A DNA stretch of 26,986 nucleotides from Anaerofustis sp. (GTDB taxonomy: Bacteria; Bacillota; Clostridia; Eubacteriales; Anaerofustaceae): contig NZ_JAHZIA010000024.1 of assembly GCF_019420015.1 (NCBI RefSeq), positions 1 to 26,986 of the forward strand, written 5' to 3'. Numbering within the stretch: the first letter of the stretch is position 1; the number at the start of each line of letters is the position of its first letter. Under the pieces are notes generated by a model, which was given only the letters and a program-made list of their open reading frames with translations, searched no databases and was not told the DNA's origin. The position numbers were made by a program, and so were the translations under genes. Below, piece after piece: positions 8,193 to 16,224 of this stretch.

Positions 8193-9389
8193 ATGCAACA
8201 TACATTAAAAGGTTTAAATGAAAAGTTAGATTCTTTGGTTGTATTCAGAAATATATTGAATACAGATGTTATTAAAAATTTAAGATTTTGTTTGAATACG
8301 ATACTTGATTATGAGAATGACGAAAACATGGTTTATGCTTACGGAGCGTTTGTATCTTCTTTATATAACAATGATTTTGATTTTTCAAAATATATATTTA
8401 ATTTTATTTTAAACGATGAGAATTTTTATATAAAAGCAAAAGCGGCAGGAAAGAGTGTTCCTGATTTTGTTGAAAATTGTGTGGAAGAGGAACTTAATAT
8501 ATTGGATGATTTAAGTAAACTCACCCCCATCGAAGTTAAAGATTATATAAGCTATGAGGGTTTTTTGCCTTCATGGGAAAATACCATGCTTAATTTAAAA
8601 GAACAATATAAAGCAAAGATTGATTCTTTACCTGTTTTGGGATACGGTATGTATGCAAAATACAACGTATTTGTTCTTGACGATGATAAAATAGTTCCTG
8701 TGAAATATCCTGATTCTCAGCGTATAGAAGATTTATACGGTTATGAAAGAGAAAGAAATTTAATAATAAAAAATACCAAAGCATTAATAGACGGAACAGG
8801 TGCAAGCAATATGTTGTTGTACGGAGATGCCGGGACGGGAAAGAGTTCCAGTGTAAAGGCTGTATGCAATTACTTCAAGAATGACGGGTTGAGACTTTTG
8901 GAAATAAAGAAGAATCAGCTTTATAAAATTCCTAATATTGTGGATGAACTGACTGCAAACCCTTTAAAGTTCGTTATATTTATAGACGATTTGAGTTTTA
9001 CGGGTAATGACGATAATTTTTCTGCCCTAAAAGCGATATTGGAAGGAGGGGTTTCCGCTCTTGGTGATAATGTGGTTATTTATGCAACCAGCAACAGGCG
9101 TCATTTAGTTAAAGAAACAATGTCGGAAAGACAAGGGGATGAAATTCACAGAAATGATACATTACAGGAAACAATGAGTCTTTCTGCGAGATTTGGTCTT
9201 ACCATTACATTCCAAAAACCGGATAAAAAAGCATATTTGAATATAGTTGAAAACTTGGCAAAGCAATACGATATTGAAATGAATAGTGAGGACTTGTTTG
9301 AAAAAGCAGAAGCTTTTGCCATAAGACACGGAGGAAGAAGTGCAAGAACAGCAAAACAATTTATAGAACTTGTTAAAATAGGTATATAA
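8193..9389 (+). CDS. DUF815-family AAA+ ATPase
   Basis: A 398-residue protein with an all-helical N-terminal region (about 1-170) of unknown role and a C-terminal AAA+ module. Walker A is GDAGTGKSSS at 211-220, Walker B is FVIFIDDLSF at about 260-269, and a sensor-1 like stretch VIYATSNRRHL follows. The C-terminus ends GGRSARTAKQFIELV, as in DUF815 proteins (COG2607). The family is widespread in Firmicutes and has no settled function to my knowledge. The gene stands alone with its own promoter and terminator. Start ATG with TTGGAG nine bases upstream. Confidence 0.88.
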   Translation: MQHTLKGLNEKLDSLVVFRNILNTDVIKNLRFCLNTILDYENDENMVYAYGAFVSSLYNNDFDFSKYIFNFILNDENFYIKAKAAGKSVPDFVENCVEEELNILDDLSKLTPIEVKDYISYEGFLPSWENTMLNLKEQYKAKIDSLPVLGYGMYAKYNVFVLDDDKIVPVKYPDSQRIEDLYGYERERNLIIKNTKALIDGTGASNMLLYGDAGTGKSSSVKAVCNYFKNDGLRLLEIKKNQLYKIPNIVDELTANPLKFVIFIDDLSFTGNDDNFSALKAILEGGVSALGDNVVIYATSNRRHLVKETMSERQGDEIHRNDTLQETMSLSARFGLTITFQKPDKKAYLNIVENLAKQYDIEMNSEDLFEKAEAFAIRHGGRSARTAKQFIELVKIGI

Positions 9390-9410
9390 AGATACTGTTT
9401 GTGGTTATTA

Positions 9411-9453
9411 AAAAAATATGGATAAGTTAAAATATAACTTATCCATATTTTTT
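9411..9453 (+). terminator. Terminator of the DUF815 gene
   Basis: Arms ATATGGATAAGTTA and TAACTTATCCATAT pair fully around a short A-rich loop and are flanked by an A-run and a T-run, so it may act on both strands. Confidence 0.85.
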
Positions 9454-9496
9454 ATATTTGGTATTTTTATATTATAAATATCATTTATTTCCCAAA

Positions 9497-9510
9497 TAGT
9501 ATACTTTTAG
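9497..9510 (+). repeat. Left arm of a 14-bp perfect inverted repeat
   Basis: TAGTATACTTTTAG, whose exact reverse complement is at 9606-9619. The 95 bases between are almost only A and T. The pair sits in the 271-base gap before the surface protein gene. It could be a regulator site pair or the ends of a tiny non-coding element. Confidence 0.7.
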
Positions 9511-9605
9511 GTTAATAAAAATGTTTACATATATATACATAAATATTATCATATTTATTTTATTTATTCAATATATATATTTTTTTAATCATATTTTTTC
9601 TGTCA

Positions 9606-9619
9606 CTAAAAGTATACTA
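9606..9619 (-). repeat. Right arm of the 14-bp inverted repeat, in the surface protein promoter region
   Basis: CTAAAAGTATACTA is the exact reverse complement of 9497-9510. It lies 41 bases before the GTG start of the surface protein and contains TATACT, a possible -10 element. A protein binding here could control that gene. No clear -35 element is seen at the right distance. Confidence 0.65.
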
Positions 9620-9660
9620 TATATTATATCTAAAAATAACGATATGGGGGATTTAGAAAA

Positions 9661-11148
9661 GTGAAAAAGAAATTTTTGTCTGTTTTGGTAAGTTTACTGA
9701 TGATGACTGCTGTTATTCCCGGTAATGCATATGCGGCGGAAGATACGGTGACGGATGCCGCTGGCTTATGGATTACGAGTGAAACAACTAATGAACAAAT
9801 TGAATCTGCATGGGGTGAAAACGTTGCAACTATTGAGGCAAATGATGATGGTTCGTATACTGTTACTTTGTTAAAAAATATTTCTTTAAAAAAGGGACAA
9901 ACAATCAGTTTTGGTAAACAATTTGGTGGAGATGCGGATCCGCTTATTGTTTTGGATCTTAACGGTAAAACGATTGAGGGGACTTCAATACCTGTTGGGA
10001 ACTATGCAAATTTAACTATAAAAGACAGTTCTGAGGGCGGAACCGGTGGTATATCTTATACCGGAGATGGATATTTTGTTGCTATAAACAATGTCGGAAA
10101 TAAGATGACAATTGAAGGCGGTAATTTTTCATGTACAGGAGCCGGAAGTGCCAGCTATAATGCTGCTATAAGCACGGCAGGAGGAGTGAAAACTGTTATT
10201 AACGGTGGTAATTTTACCAGTAATGGTTCGGGTGCTATTATGAGTTATGGTGAAACTGTTATTAACGGCGGTAATTTTGAAGGCAAGTATGGTGTTGTTT
10301 CGAAGGTAAACAGTGAGGGTAAAGTTGGAAATATAATTTTTCCTGAAGATTCAACAGCCGTAGTAAATGCACAGCAAATAGCATTTGTATCAAGCGGAAG
10401 TGCTGATTCTGCAGGTACTATAGATGTTAAAGGTGGTACGTTTACATCATCTAAAGTTCTGGGAACAATGGGAGATGGTGTTGATAAATCTTCCGTTCTT
10501 AATGTAACAGGAGGTATTCACTCTGCTGATCCAAGTGAATATGTTCCTGAAAATACATCTTTTGCTAAATTTATTTCTGCTGATGGTTCTGAAGTATACG
10601 TTTTAGGTGAAGATAAAATTAAAGAAAAAGCAAAAGATTCTAAAAATGGTGATGCTATAAGTATTATATCTGGTGATGTAACTTTGTCTGATTTAGATGA
10701 AGGAATTACGGTAAAAAATGAAGGTTCGGGAAATGTGGTAGTAAATGATTCAGAAATAGCTCCCGGTAGTGAAATTTTAACACATAAATATGAACTTGTA
10801 ATAAAAAATGCCAAAGATGCAACTTGTACTTCTGAAGGTTATACAGGAGATAAGGTTTGTAAGATATGTAATCAAACCATAGAAAAAGGAAAAGTGATTG
10901 CTAAAAAAGCACATACTTATAAAGATGGTAAGTGTATTGTATGTGGTAGTGTAGATCCAAATTATATTTCATCTGAAAATACAGATAATGAAAATAATGT
11001 AACATCAACGGATAATACATCTAAACCTAATACTCCTGATACATCAGATAACAGTAATGTAATTATTTGGAGTTTATTAGCTGTTTTCAGCACAATAGCA
11101 ATGGTAATAACGGTAATTTTTTATAAAAAGAGAAGATATATAAAGTAG
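9661..11148 (+). CDS. Secreted beta-helix-type surface protein, probably membrane or wall anchored
   Basis: A 495-residue exported protein. Residues 1-25 form a signal peptide with an AYA-A cleavage site. Residues 90-290 hold repeated GGNF or GGTF turns (IEGGNFSC, INGGNFTS, INGGNFEG, VKGGTFTS), as in right-handed parallel beta-helix carbohydrate-binding proteins. Residues 378-430 form a Cys-pair module (ATCTSEGYTGDKVCKICN, then GKCIVCG) common in clostridial surface proteins. A Thr/Asn/Ser linker leads to one membrane segment and KKRRYIK. The pre-membrane DTSDNSN resembles the TGDNSN of clostridial sorting signals, but the LPxTG-type Gly is Ser. Start GTG with GGGGGA upstream. No enzyme motif is seen. 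Confidence 0.82.
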   Translation: MKKKFLSVLVSLLMMTAVIPGNAYAAEDTVTDAAGLWITSETTNEQIESAWGENVATIEANDDGSYTVTLLKNISLKKGQTISFGKQFGGDADPLIVLDLNGKTIEGTSIPVGNYANLTIKDSSEGGTGGISYTGDGYFVAINNVGNKMTIEGGNFSCTGAGSASYNAAISTAGGVKTVINGGNFTSNGSGAIMSYGETVINGGNFEGKYGVVSKVNSEGKVGNIIFPEDSTAVVNAQQIAFVSSGSADSAGTIDVKGGTFTSSKVLGTMGDGVDKSSVLNVTGGIHSADPSEYVPENTSFAKFISADGSEVYVLGEDKIKEKAKDSKNGDAISIISGDVTLSDLDEGITVKNEGSGNVVVNDSEIAPGSEILTHKYELVIKNAKDATCTSEGYTGDKVCKICNQTIEKGKVIAKKAHTYKDGKCIVCGSVDPNYISSENTDNENNVTSTDNTSKPNTPDTSDNSNVIIWSLLAVFSTIAMVITVIFYKKRRYIK

Positions 11149-11156
11149 ATTAATTA

Positions 11157-11197
11157 TAAAAGCTTTGAAGTATGTAAACTTCAAAGCTTTTATTTTT
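11157..11197. terminator. Terminator after the surface protein gene
   Basis: AAAAGCTTTGAAG and CTTCAAAGCTTTT form a perfect 13-bp stem around an eight-base loop, followed by TATTTTT. The A-run on the left lets it also serve the convergent gene ending at 11223. Confidence 0.88.
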
Positions 11198-11222
11198 ATC
11201 GGTTTTATTAAATTTTAATTTG

Positions 11223-11771
11223 TTAATCGTGTATTATATAATCTACAGCTACGTCATACTTTTCTGTTGGTACTTTTTTAACTATTTGTTCTTTATAGCA
11301 CAGTCCTATCTTTAAAGCTTTCGTGTTCATATTTGAGAAGAATTTGTCATAATATCCTCCTCCGTATCCTATTCTGTAGTTATCTTTTGAAAATACGATG
11401 CCGGGTGTTATTATAATATCCAAAACAGAAGAGTCTGCTATACGTATAAATTCTTTTTTGGGCTCCAATATACCATAGTATCCTTCTTCCAACTCGTCGA
11501 ATGAGTTGATTTTCGATATGTTCATTATTTTGTTTTTACTGTCAATGATAGGAATATAAACGTTTTTTTTGTTATTTATCAAATATTTGATAAATGTATG
11601 GGTATCAACTTCATTATTAAAGCTTACAAAACACATTATGTTTGATGATTTTTTTATATCGGGATTATTTATCATTGTGTTAAATAATATTTTATCTTTT
11701 TCTTCTTTTGTCTTTGCTGGTATGTTTGATATTTTGTATTGTATTTCTCTTCTTATTTGTGATTTTTCCAT
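11223..11771 (-). CDS. 5-formyltetrahydrofolate cyclo-ligase
   Basis: A 182-residue protein of the MTHFS/YgfA family, which uses ATP to turn 5-formyl-THF into 5,10-methenyl-THF in one-carbon metabolism. The N-terminal basic helix KSQIRREIQYKI carries the phosphate contacts, and RIGYGGGYYDKFF near residues 134-146 is the family's folate/ATP motif. The length is typical. It starts 12 bases after the nfo stop on the same strand and is probably co-transcribed. Its ribosome site (AAAGAGAA) is weak, which fits coupling to nfo translation. Confidence 0.92.
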   Translation of the reverse strand: MEKSQIRREIQYKISNIPAKTKEEKDKILFNTMINNPDIKKSSNIMCFVSFNNEVDTHTFIKYLINNKKNVYIPIIDSKNKIMNISKINSFDELEEGYYGILEPKKEFIRIADSSVLDIIITPGIVFSKDNYRIGYGGGYYDKFFSNMNTKALKIGLCYKEQIVKKVPTEKYDVAVDYIIHD

Positions 11772-11783
11772 TTTATTTTCTCT

Positions 11784-12620
11784 TTAATTTGTTGTATAGT
11801 TTTTTCTTAATAATTCTATTTCGTATTTATATCCTTCTGCATCATTCGGCGTTTCCAAATAGAAGGGAAGCTTATTCAGTGCGGGGTGATTAATGAGATT
11901 TATTATAGGATTTAGTTTTATAAATCCTTCTCCTATTTTTGCATGTCTGTCTTTAAATGTTTTAAAGTCGTTTTGTGTGTCATTTAGATGTATTGCTTTC
12001 AGTCTGTTGAGTCCTATTATTTTGTCGAATTTTGTTATTACCCCGTCCAGGTCATTTACTATATCGTATCCTGCGCAATAAACGTGACAGGTATCAAGAC
12101 ATACTCCCATTTTGTCCTTTAAATGTACTCTGTCTATTATTTCTCTAAGCTCCTCGAAAGATCTTCCTATTTCGCTTCCTTTTCCGGACATAGTTTCAAG
12201 GAGGATATAAGTATCGTCATCTTCTCTTATACATTCATTTAAGATCGAAGCAATTCTTTCGATTCCGATTTCAAGGCTATCTGTCGTATAACTGCCGGGA
12301 TGGAAATTATAAAGATTTGACGGTATTTTATTCATTATATCAAGATCATTTCTGAATATTTCTTTTGCTCCTTGTCTTACTTCGTCCTTTGCCGAAGCCA
12401 TGTTTAAAGTGTAAGGAGCATGAGCCAGTATTGGCGCAAAGTCGTTGTTTTTTATTATCTCTTCCAGTTTTCTTACATCATCTGGATCCAATTCTTTTGA
12501 TTTCCCGCCTCTTGGATTCCTTGTAAAGAACTGAAAAGTATTCGCATTTATTTTTAACGCCTCTTTTCCTGCGGCTTCGTAACCTTTTGCAATTGATATG
12601 TGGGGTCCTATATTAAGCAT
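11784..12620 (-). CDS. nfo: Endonuclease IV (AP endonuclease)
   Basis: A 278-residue TIM-barrel metalloenzyme that cuts DNA at abasic sites during base excision repair. Zn-binding family motifs appear in order: GPHISIAKG at the N-terminus, HAPYTLN, HPGSYT, LLETMSGKGSEIG, GVCLDTCHVYCAGYD, IHLNDTQNDFKTFKDRH with IGEGFI, and LETPND near the C-terminus. The length is normal. ATG start with CAGGAG upstream. It is the first gene of a two-gene unit with the cyclo-ligase. Confidence 0.96.
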   Translation of the reverse strand: MLNIGPHISIAKGYEAAGKEALKINANTFQFFTRNPRGGKSKELDPDDVRKLEEIIKNNDFAPILAHAPYTLNMASAKDEVRQGAKEIFRNDLDIMNKIPSNLYNFHPGSYTTDSLEIGIERIASILNECIREDDDTYILLETMSGKGSEIGRSFEELREIIDRVHLKDKMGVCLDTCHVYCAGYDIVNDLDGVITKFDKIIGLNRLKAIHLNDTQNDFKTFKDRHAKIGEGFIKLNPIINLINHPALNKLPFYLETPNDAEGYKYEIELLRKNYTTN

Positions 12621-12848
12621 TTAGTTTCTCCTGTAAAATCATATATTTTTTATATTTATTTTATAATGATATTGTTTGTGATAATATCCATAAATAAAGT
12701 ATAATTAAAATCAAATAAAAATCAATGAAATAAAATAACTTTGTATTGCTTTAAAATAAACAAGTTGATTGTATAAATTTGTTTTTTATAAAACCACACT
12801 TTGAAAATCGGGGATTGAGTATATTATCGGTTTGTTTTACCCTATAAT

Positions 12849-12864
12849 GTTAAAATTTTTTAAC
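12849..12864. promoter_or_regulatory. GTTAA-type dyad upstream of the NuoE-like gene
   Basis: GTTAAAA and its complement TTTTAAC, separated by two bases, lie about 30 bases before the -35 element. The halves resemble the redox sensor Rex half-site GTTAA, but the gap between GTTAA and TTAAC is six bases, not the usual four, and the outer bases do not fit. Apart from this dyad and the promoter, the 341-base gap between nfo and the NuoE-like gene holds nothing I recognise. Confidence 0.3.
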
Positions 12865-12895
12865 TGTTTATTTAGTTATGTTAAATATCTATTGA

Positions 12896-12924
12896 TTGAA
12901 TATTCTGTATTTTTTTGATATAAT
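12896..12924 (+). promoter_or_regulatory. Sigma-A promoter of the NuoE/NuoF/hydrogenase-like operon
   Basis: TTGAAT at 12896-12901, a 17-base spacer and consensus TATAAT at 12919-12924. A poor CodY-like match (11 of 15) overlaps the -35 element at 12899-12913 and is not counted as a site. Confidence 0.75.
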
Positions 12925-12961
12925 ATTATAGATTATAATTTAAATTTGGAGGTATACTATT

Positions 12962-13444
12962 TTGAAGTTACCAGATGAGCTAAAAAAGGTATGTAAAAAC
13001 ATAATAGAATATTATGATAACGAGCCGTCGAATTTGTTACAGATACTTCTTAAAGTGCAAAGACAGGTTCCCGGAAAGTGTATAAATTTTGAAGTGGCGA
13101 GGTATATTGCGGATGAAATGGATATTCCGTTAAGCAATGTATCGGAAGTTGTTACGTATTTTGATGCTTTGAGTACAAAGAAAAGAGGTAAATACGTACT
13201 TGGGTTGTGTAATGCAACGGCTTGCAGTTTAAACGGAAAAGATGAGATAAGAGAGATTTTTGAAAGAGAACTGGATATAAAAGTAGGACAGACCACTGAG
13301 GACGGTTTGTTTACTTTGGAGCTTGTTCCTTGTTTCGGAGCATGCAACATAGCTCCCGCCGTAAGAGTTAACGATAATGTCGTTGGAAGACTGAATGAAG
13401 AAAAAGTCAAGGCTTTGATATCTAAACTTAGGGGGGCAAAATAA
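12962..13444 (+). CDS. NuoE/HydC-like [2Fe-2S] thioredoxin-fold subunit
   Basis: A 160-residue protein of the NuoE family, the small [2Fe-2S] subunit that pairs with a NuoF-type flavoprotein. The four ligands are C83 and C88 (LCNATACSL) and C124 and C128 (PCFGACNIAP), exactly the family CX4C / CX3C pattern. Helical residues 1-60 precede the thioredoxin fold. The start is TTG, chosen because GGAGG ends nine bases upstream and no ATG lies nearby. The next gene follows after two bases. In NADH-linked hydrogenases and formate dehydrogenases this subunit is called HydC or similar; the partner enzyme here is unusual. Confidence 0.9.
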   Translation: MKLPDELKKVCKNIIEYYDNEPSNLLQILLKVQRQVPGKCINFEVARYIADEMDIPLSNVSEVVTYFDALSTKKRGKYVLGLCNATACSLNGKDEIREIFERELDIKVGQTTEDGLFTLELVPCFGACNIAPAVRVNDNVVGRLNEEKVKALISKLRGAK

Positions 13445-13446
13445 TA

Positions 13447-14697
13447 ATGGGACAAGTAAAATATATATCTAAAGATTACGGAACTTATGATGCTTTTAAT
13501 ATAGACGACTATATTAAACACGGTGGTTTTGAAGGTCTTAAAAATGCTATAAAACAAGGATATGAAAAAACCACGGAAGATGTTGCAAAGAGCGGACTGC
13601 AAGGCAGAGGAGGCGCAAATTATCCTACCGGTAAAAAATTGGCGCAGGCAAGAGAAGCAGAGGGCAATGAAGAAAGATATGTTCTTTGTAATGCGGACGA
13701 AGGTGAACCGGGTACTTTTAAAGATAAATATCTCCTTCAAAATGGTATTTATAAAGTTATTGAGGGGATCGTCATTGCCGCATATTGTGCGGGTGCAAAT
13801 AGAGGGCATATATATGTAAGAGAAGAATATACGTTTATGCATAAAGATATAGAGTTTGCAATAAAACAGGTTTATGACAAAGGTTTTCTCGGAAATGACA
13901 TATTGTCGAGCGGTTTTAGTTTTGATTTATCTTTATTTTCAGGCGGAGGCTCTTATGTTTGCGGCGAAGGGTTTGCGATGTGCGAGAGTATTGAAGGAAA
14001 AAGCGGAAGACCAAGAAGTAAGCCGCCTTATGTAAAACAATGCGGACTTCATGGTAAGCCTACGTTGGTTATAAATGTTGAAACCGTAAGTGTTATTGCA
14101 ACATTAATGCAAAATGGTTATGAGACGGTTCTTGGTTACGGTGTGGAAGATTGTCCCGGAACGAAGATGGTAAGTGTCAGCGGTAAGGTTAAGAAACCCG
14201 GTGTGTATGAGGTTGAATTTGGAACGACGGTTCAAAATATTATCAAGATTGCCGGTGGCATAAGAAATGACAAAAAGGCGAAGTTCGTTCAACTGGGAGG
14301 TGCCAGCGGTACGATAGTTCCTTATGAAAAATTGAATATTCCTTATACATACAGCGGTATGAAATCAGTAAAAGGAAGCATCGGTTCGGGAGCTATTGTT
14401 GTCGGGGATGAAGATGACAGTGTTATTGACTATTTGGCTGTTGTGGAAGATTTCTTCTATCATGAAAGCTGCGGAAAATGTGTTCCTTGCAGAGAAGGTA
14501 ACAGACAGCTTAAAATGATAATGGACAGATTTAAGAAAAAAGAAGGTACCTTAACTGACCTTAAAAATTATGTCAGAATAGTTAACGCTTTGGATGCTTC
14601 TTTATGCGGCAGCGGAAGAACTCAAATTACACCGTTTATCAGTGCGTATACTTATTTTTCCGATGAATTCAAAAGCGCACTTAAAGAGGAGGAATAG
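13447..14697 (+). CDS. NuoF/HydB-like NADH-binding flavoprotein subunit
   Basis: A 416-residue core NuoF protein without the extra N-terminal thioredoxin or C-terminal ferredoxin domains of many HydB proteins. FMN elements: GRGGANYPTGKK (53-64) and CNADEGEPGTFKD (81-93). The NADH loop reads GGGSYVCGEGFAM (166-178), where complex I has CGEETAL, so one Glu and the Thr are changed; GEG forms occur in other NuoF paralogues. The [4Fe-4S] ligands are C342, C345 and C348 (SCGKCVPC) plus C387. It should pass hydride electrons from NAD(P)H via FMN to FeS clusters of the next subunit. It overlaps no gene but is packed between its partners with gaps of two bases. Confidence 0.9.
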   Translation: MGQVKYISKDYGTYDAFNIDDYIKHGGFEGLKNAIKQGYEKTTEDVAKSGLQGRGGANYPTGKKLAQAREAEGNEERYVLCNADEGEPGTFKDKYLLQNGIYKVIEGIVIAAYCAGANRGHIYVREEYTFMHKDIEFAIKQVYDKGFLGNDILSSGFSFDLSLFSGGGSYVCGEGFAMCESIEGKSGRPRSKPPYVKQCGLHGKPTLVINVETVSVIATLMQNGYETVLGYGVEDCPGTKMVSVSGKVKKPGVYEVEFGTTVQNIIKIAGGIRNDKKAKFVQLGGASGTIVPYEKLNIPYTYSGMKSVKGSIGSGAIVVGDEDDSVIDYLAVVEDFFYHESCGKCVPCREGNRQLKMIMDRFKKKEGTLTDLKNYVRIVNALDASLCGSGRTQITPFISAYTYFSDEFKSALKEEE

Positions 14698-14699
14698 AC

Positions 14700-16160
14700 G
14701 TGATTAATTTAACTATAGATAATATTAAAGTCAGTGTCAAAGAAGGCACCACTATTTTGGATGCAGCAAAAAAAGCAGGTATAGAAATTCCTACCCTTTG
14801 TTATCTTAAAGATGTCAACAAACCCGCATCTTGCAGAATGTGTATGGTTGACGTATCAGGAAGGTTATCTCCTTCATGTGTAACACCGGTTTGGGAAGGT
14901 ATGGAAGTTAAAACTCAAACCAAAAGACTTAGAAGTATAAGAAAAACCATATTGGAGCTTACTTTGGCAAATCACAACTGTGAGTGTACAACTTGTGACA
15001 AGAGCGGTAACTGTAAATTACAGACCCTTGCCAATACATACCTTACATCCAAAAGCGATTTTGAAACCTGTTTTGAAGAGGGAATAGACGAAACCTCAAA
15101 ATCCGTTACCAGGGATTTAAGCAAGTGCATAAAATGCGGAAGATGTGTAAGTGTATGTAAGGATAAAGTTGGGGTAAAAGCCATTTCATTTATAAACAGA
15201 AGCGACTCTACGACGGTATCCACTCCTTTTAATATGCCGACAATTCACAGTGATTGTATAGGGTGTGGGCAGTGTATTACCGTTTGCCCTACCGGAGCAT
15301 TGAAAGAAAAAGGAACAAGCGAAGAATTGTATTATCTTCTAGGTGAGGATACTTACTATAATATCTGTTTATTATCTCATGGTACATATGAATCTTTAGC
15401 CAAAGGTGTTGGTACGGACAGCTCTCTTATGAAAGCCAAAGTTGTCGATGTTTTAAATAAATTGGGCTTTAATGAAGTAATAGATTATGAAGAATATCTT
15501 ATAAAAGAAATGAATGCCATAGCATATATACTTAAAGAAAATATGCTTGAAGGAAAACCATTGATATATGCCTGTTCAAATGGGATAAGACATGAGGTTG
15601 AAAAAACTTATCCCGAATCAGCCGATTTATTTGTAAATCTTTCTAAGATTCAAAAAGATATTAATACAAGATTCAAAGAAGGGTATTTGGATAGAGAAAT
15701 AAATAAGGATGTTCATTTGACGAGAGTAGAAAACTGTACTGCATTTTTACCTGAGACGAATGAAACGAGCGGTATAGATATATCAATTACAACGAATCAA
15801 CTTGCAAATCTTATCAAGACCAGTGGTATTGACTTGAATAAAGCTGAGAATAAACCTATGGATAATCTTGAGTATACGGGTATATTCAACCCTTACTTCT
15901 TAAGCGTAAATACGGCATATGCTATAATAAGACTTGGTGATAAAACATCAATCAAAAATGACAAAGGCAATGTAAAAGAATTTTCTTTTGAACTTAAAGA
16001 CGGTAATGAGATTAAATGTGCAGTAGTGAATGGAGTAAGAGAAGCAAAAGAAGAAGTGAAGAAAATTTTAAATAAGGAAAGTGATTATAATTTCTTATGT
16101 ATTATTCCTTGTGAAGGCGGATGTACATTCGGTGGAGGAAGACCGATTGTAAACAAATAA
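14700..16160 (+). CDS. HydA/NuoG-like iron-sulfur protein with a degenerate [FeFe]-hydrogenase domain
   Basis: A 486-residue protein. Accessory sites look intact: [2Fe-2S] C34, C45, C48, C60; His-Cys3 cluster H92, C96, C99, C105; two ferredoxin clusters C143-C153 and C186-C196. The rest follows the H-domain (NTAYA, GIDLN, ADYNF-like elements), but loop 1 reads YACSNG (290-295) for TSCCPG, so one ligand Cys is Ser. Loop 2 reads NCTAF (345-349) for PCTAK, so the conserved Lys is Phe. Loop 3 PCEGGCTFGGG (470-480) keeps both Cys. The protein stops six residues later, lacking the usual C-terminal extension. Hydrogen turnover is doubtful; electron transfer or sensing is more likely. Start GTG with GAGGAGG. 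Confidence 0.85.
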   Translation: MINLTIDNIKVSVKEGTTILDAAKKAGIEIPTLCYLKDVNKPASCRMCMVDVSGRLSPSCVTPVWEGMEVKTQTKRLRSIRKTILELTLANHNCECTTCDKSGNCKLQTLANTYLTSKSDFETCFEEGIDETSKSVTRDLSKCIKCGRCVSVCKDKVGVKAISFINRSDSTTVSTPFNMPTIHSDCIGCGQCITVCPTGALKEKGTSEELYYLLGEDTYYNICLLSHGTYESLAKGVGTDSSLMKAKVVDVLNKLGFNEVIDYEEYLIKEMNAIAYILKENMLEGKPLIYACSNGIRHEVEKTYPESADLFVNLSKIQKDINTRFKEGYLDREINKDVHLTRVENCTAFLPETNETSGIDISITTNQLANLIKTSGIDLNKAENKPMDNLEYTGIFNPYFLSVNTAYAIIRLGDKTSIKNDKGNVKEFSFELKDGNEIKCAVVNGVREAKEEVKKILNKESDYNFLCIIPCEGGCTFGGGRPIVNK

Positions 16161-16168
16161 TTTAAATA

Positions 16169-16214
16169 AAATAAAAAAACTGTTCATAAATATTTATGAA
16201 CAGTTTTTTTATTT
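16169..16214. terminator. Perfect 46-bp palindrome acting as terminator
   Basis: The 23-base arm 16169-16191 is the exact reverse complement of 16192-16214, with no spacer; the core is ACTGTTCATAAAT / ATTTATGAACAGT, flanked by seven A and seven T. It ends directly before the ribosome site (16215-16220) of the LysM gene, so that gene's leader is the right half of the hairpin if there is read-through. Confidence 0.88.
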
Positions 16215-16224
16215 GGGAGGATAT

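Noticed and set aside
12849..12864. Rex-type operator in front of the NADH-linked operon
   Set aside because: The half sites GTTAA and TTAAC are there, but the gap is six rather than four bases and the outer bases do not match; kept only as a low-confidence dyad.
12899..12913. Third CodY box at the NuoE-like promoter
   Set aside because: Only 11 of 15 bases match, which is expected by chance in such AT-rich DNA.
13012..13842. 276-codon open frame on the minus strand across the NuoE- and NuoF-like genes
   Set aside because: Antisense to two conserved genes, with Phe/Ser/Ile-rich composition typical of a mirrored frame and no ribosome site.
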